Positions 12,453 to 13,588 of a stretch of DNA of 13,588 nucleotides are shown in pieces. The notes below the pieces were generated by a model that saw nothing but the letters and a program-made list of their open reading frames with translations, did no database searches and was not told where the DNA came from. The DNA comes from CAZOZK01 sp964584245 (GTDB lineage Bacteria; Patescibacteriota; Microgenomatia; UBA1400; PJMF01): positions 1 through 13,588 of the forward strand of contig CAZOZK010000023.1 in NCBI GenBank assembly GCA_964584245.1, read 5' to 3'. Each line of letters begins with the position of its first letter. The first letter of the stretch is position 1. A program made the position numbers and the translations under genes.

Positions 12453-12827
12453 ATGAAAAAAAATGTATTCACTGGAACTGTATTGCACGGCGATAAATTA
12501 GGGCGAACAATTGGCTTTCCAACCATCAATTTAGATGTTAATCTGGTGACAAAAGAGGTACTAAAAAAAGGTGTGTACAAAGCTGAAGTAGAAGTAAAGC
12601 AAAAAAAGTATGTAGGAGCACTGTACTATGGTCCAAGACTGGTTCTGAATGAAATTAGGGACGTACTTGAAATCCATCTTCTCGACTTTGATCAAGAAAT
12701 TTATGGTGAAAAGGTGAAGTTTATTATCCAAAATTTTATAAGAGGAATCATTAAATTCAACTCTTTCGAAGAGTTGAAAAATCAATTGCAGATAGATGTA
12801 AAAATGTGCAGTAACTCTGAAGATTGA
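12453..12827 (+). CDS. ribF: Stand-alone riboflavin kinase domain
   Basis: This 124-residue protein corresponds to the C-terminal flavokinase half of bacterial RibF, which converts riboflavin to FMN with ATP. Motifs are GTVLHGDKLGRTIGFPTINL (8-27) with the metal/ATP-binding PTxN, KKGVYKAEVEV (38-48), VLEIHLLDFDQEIYGE (71-86) with Glu73 as the likely catalytic base, and NFIRGIIKFNSFEELKNQL near the end. Bacterial RibF is normally about 300 residues with an N-terminal FMN adenylyltransferase half; that half is wholly absent and no start upstream could encode it. The rPT motif that usually follows GxR is replaced by LVL (60-67). A cell with only this enzyme would make FMN but need FAD, or another FAD synthetase, from elsewhere. 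Confidence 0.88.
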   Translation: MKKNVFTGTVLHGDKLGRTIGFPTINLDVNLVTKEVLKKGVYKAEVEVKQKKYVGALYYGPRLVLNEIRDVLEIHLLDFDQEIYGEKVKFIIQNFIRGIIKFNSFEELKNQLQIDVKMCSNSED

Positions 12828-12835
12828 GGAAATAC

Positions 12836-13588
12836 TTAGGTAATTTCTACTGCAATTCCATGACCAATCCTGGGTATACCATCTACAACCGATCTTCTAT
12901 GTGAAGCAGCTTTATTTTTATTTCCTAGAGTATATATTCCAGCTAAACAGAGTTCAATATTTTCAGCAGGAATACCAACCTGGATATATTGATCCGCAAC
13001 ATAACTTCTTAAATCAAAATGATACACTGCCTCTTCAATAGAATGAATCATATATGGCATGAAATCAACAAATGAAGCTAATTTTCGTGCATGTTCCTGT
13101 TCAATCGTATGATGCTTAGGTTCTAAACTCGGCGCTATGCCTAATTTTATTTTTCTAGGATCGAGTCTATATCTATCTATAGCATTGATAACTGCATTTG
13201 CCGGGAAATGCATATTTGCTTCAGCCCTACCAGAATGAATGAGACCAGCGACAACAGAACCATTTTCCTTCTCAGCATAAAAAATAGTTTGCGTACAATC
13301 AGATATGAGTGAATAGAGAGGAAGACCTGAAATAACTGTAAAAAAAGCTCCTCCTTCATGAGTATAATATCCTCTTTCACCATTGAAAATTAGATCAGAC
13401 TTACTATCAACATACACAATATTTGTTTTCCCATACACTGCATGTGCGAGAACAGTATCCTCTCCATTCATTCCCAAACTATTAGTAAATGAGACAACTC
13501 TTTTTCGCACTGCACGCAGAGCATCTTCGTAAGGGAACCCTGGCTCATAAGTATATGAAATATTAAATCGTTTCGCCCATTGGAAACC
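12836..13588 (-). CDS. pgeF: PgeF/YfiH-family (multicopper polyphenol oxidase-type) protein, 5' end outside
   Basis: The minus-strand frame is open from the right edge, through GFQWAKRFNIS, to the stop at 12836; the GTG at 13510 is internal, so the gene is cut by the window. It follows the YfiH/YlmD (DUF152) pattern: VLAHAVYGKTNIVYVD (for QxHG..V), LISDCTQTIFY (for ADCxP), GLIHSGR (for HAGWRG), KLGIAPSLEP (for IGPSI), ENIELCLAGIYT, and SHRR..V.GIPRIGHG near the end. The three metal-type ligands His, Cys, His are kept, but the usual W-R-G after the second His is lost. Family members were first called laccases; E. coli PgeF edits peptidoglycan precursors carrying a wrong amino acid. This one is divergent, so the function may differ. 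Confidence 0.8.
   Translation of the reverse strand, partial: GFQWAKRFNISYTYEPGFPYEDALRAVRKRVVSFTNSLGMNGEDTVLAHAVYGKTNIVYVDSKSDLIFNGERGYYTHEGGAFFTVISGLPLYSLISDCTQTIFYAEKENGSVVAGLIHSGRAEANMHFPANAVINAIDRYRLDPRKIKLGIAPSLEPKHHTIEQEHARKLASFVDFMPYMIHSIEEAVYHFDLRSYVADQYIQVGIPAENIELCLAGIYTLGNKNKAASHRRSVVDGIPRIGHGIAVEIT

Noticed and set aside
1..13588. Recoded genetic code (TGA as glycine, as in Gracilibacteria)
   Set aside because: TGA serves as a clean stop in the phosphatase and riboflavin kinase genes, and no conserved domain contains in-frame TGA.
1..13588. CRISPR array, toxin-antitoxin pair, prophage or intact insertion sequence
   Set aside because: I found no regularly spaced repeats, no transposase or integrase of useful length and no recognisable toxin or defence domain; only a possible 22-residue transposase scrap at 12327-12392.

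Overview
The window is AT-rich, densely packed bacterial DNA using TAA, TAG and TGA as ordinary stops (genetic code 11). It holds about 16 genes on both strands, two tRNAs without encoded CCA, and several gene remnants. The mix suggests a small-genome bacterium, most likely of the Candidate Phyla Radiation (Patescibacteria): short spacers, few Shine-Dalgarno sites, salvage enzymes instead of biosynthesis (uridine kinase, a riboflavin kinase without its FAD synthetase half), many small orphan-family proteins (DUF5701, DUF1801, DUF427), and a Q/P-rich two-helix membrane protein. This placement is inference from content; no marker gene is present.

Left part (1-4800, all +). The tail of an unknown gene is followed in frame by a Nudix C-terminal remnant. 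Next come a 334-residue helical protein with internal repeats, a DUF5701 protein, a DUF1801 (YdhG/Fra-like) protein, and a probable operon: SpoIIAA/STAS-like protein, inositol-monophosphatase-family phosphatase, PfkB-family kinase overlapping the phosphatase by 4 bp, and a GIY-YIG protein. Middle part (4801-9504): an ABC-F ATPase with its own leader, a DUF427 + uridine kinase pair, a convergent MFS transporter whose stop overlaps that of udk, and a divergent Q/P-rich membrane protein.

Right part (9519-13588). tRNA-Arg(GCG) and tRNA-Ser(CGA) are followed by a long hairpin and a 120-bp element that repeats pieces of the tRNA-Ser 3' end. Then come an S51-family peptidase and a cluster of three Nudix loci: a frameshifted NUDT15-like gene flanked by near-identical direct repeats, an ADP-ribose-pyrophosphatase-like enzyme, and a close MTH1 (NUDT1) homologue. 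The window closes with a short ORF remnant, a stand-alone riboflavin kinase and a PgeF/YfiH-family protein that runs off the right edge.

Two themes link the parts. First, at seven genes a good -10 hexamer ends 6-9 nt before the start codon, which predicts leaderless mRNAs; the remaining starts are mostly internal to operons. Second, Nudix genes recur as intact, frameshifted and fragmentary copies, as if nucleotide house-cleaning genes are gained and lost here. I see no CRISPR array, no intact insertion sequence and no convincing new defence system. The best candidates for something undescribed are the tRNA-Ser-linked repeat element and the repeat-flanked Nudix cassette.
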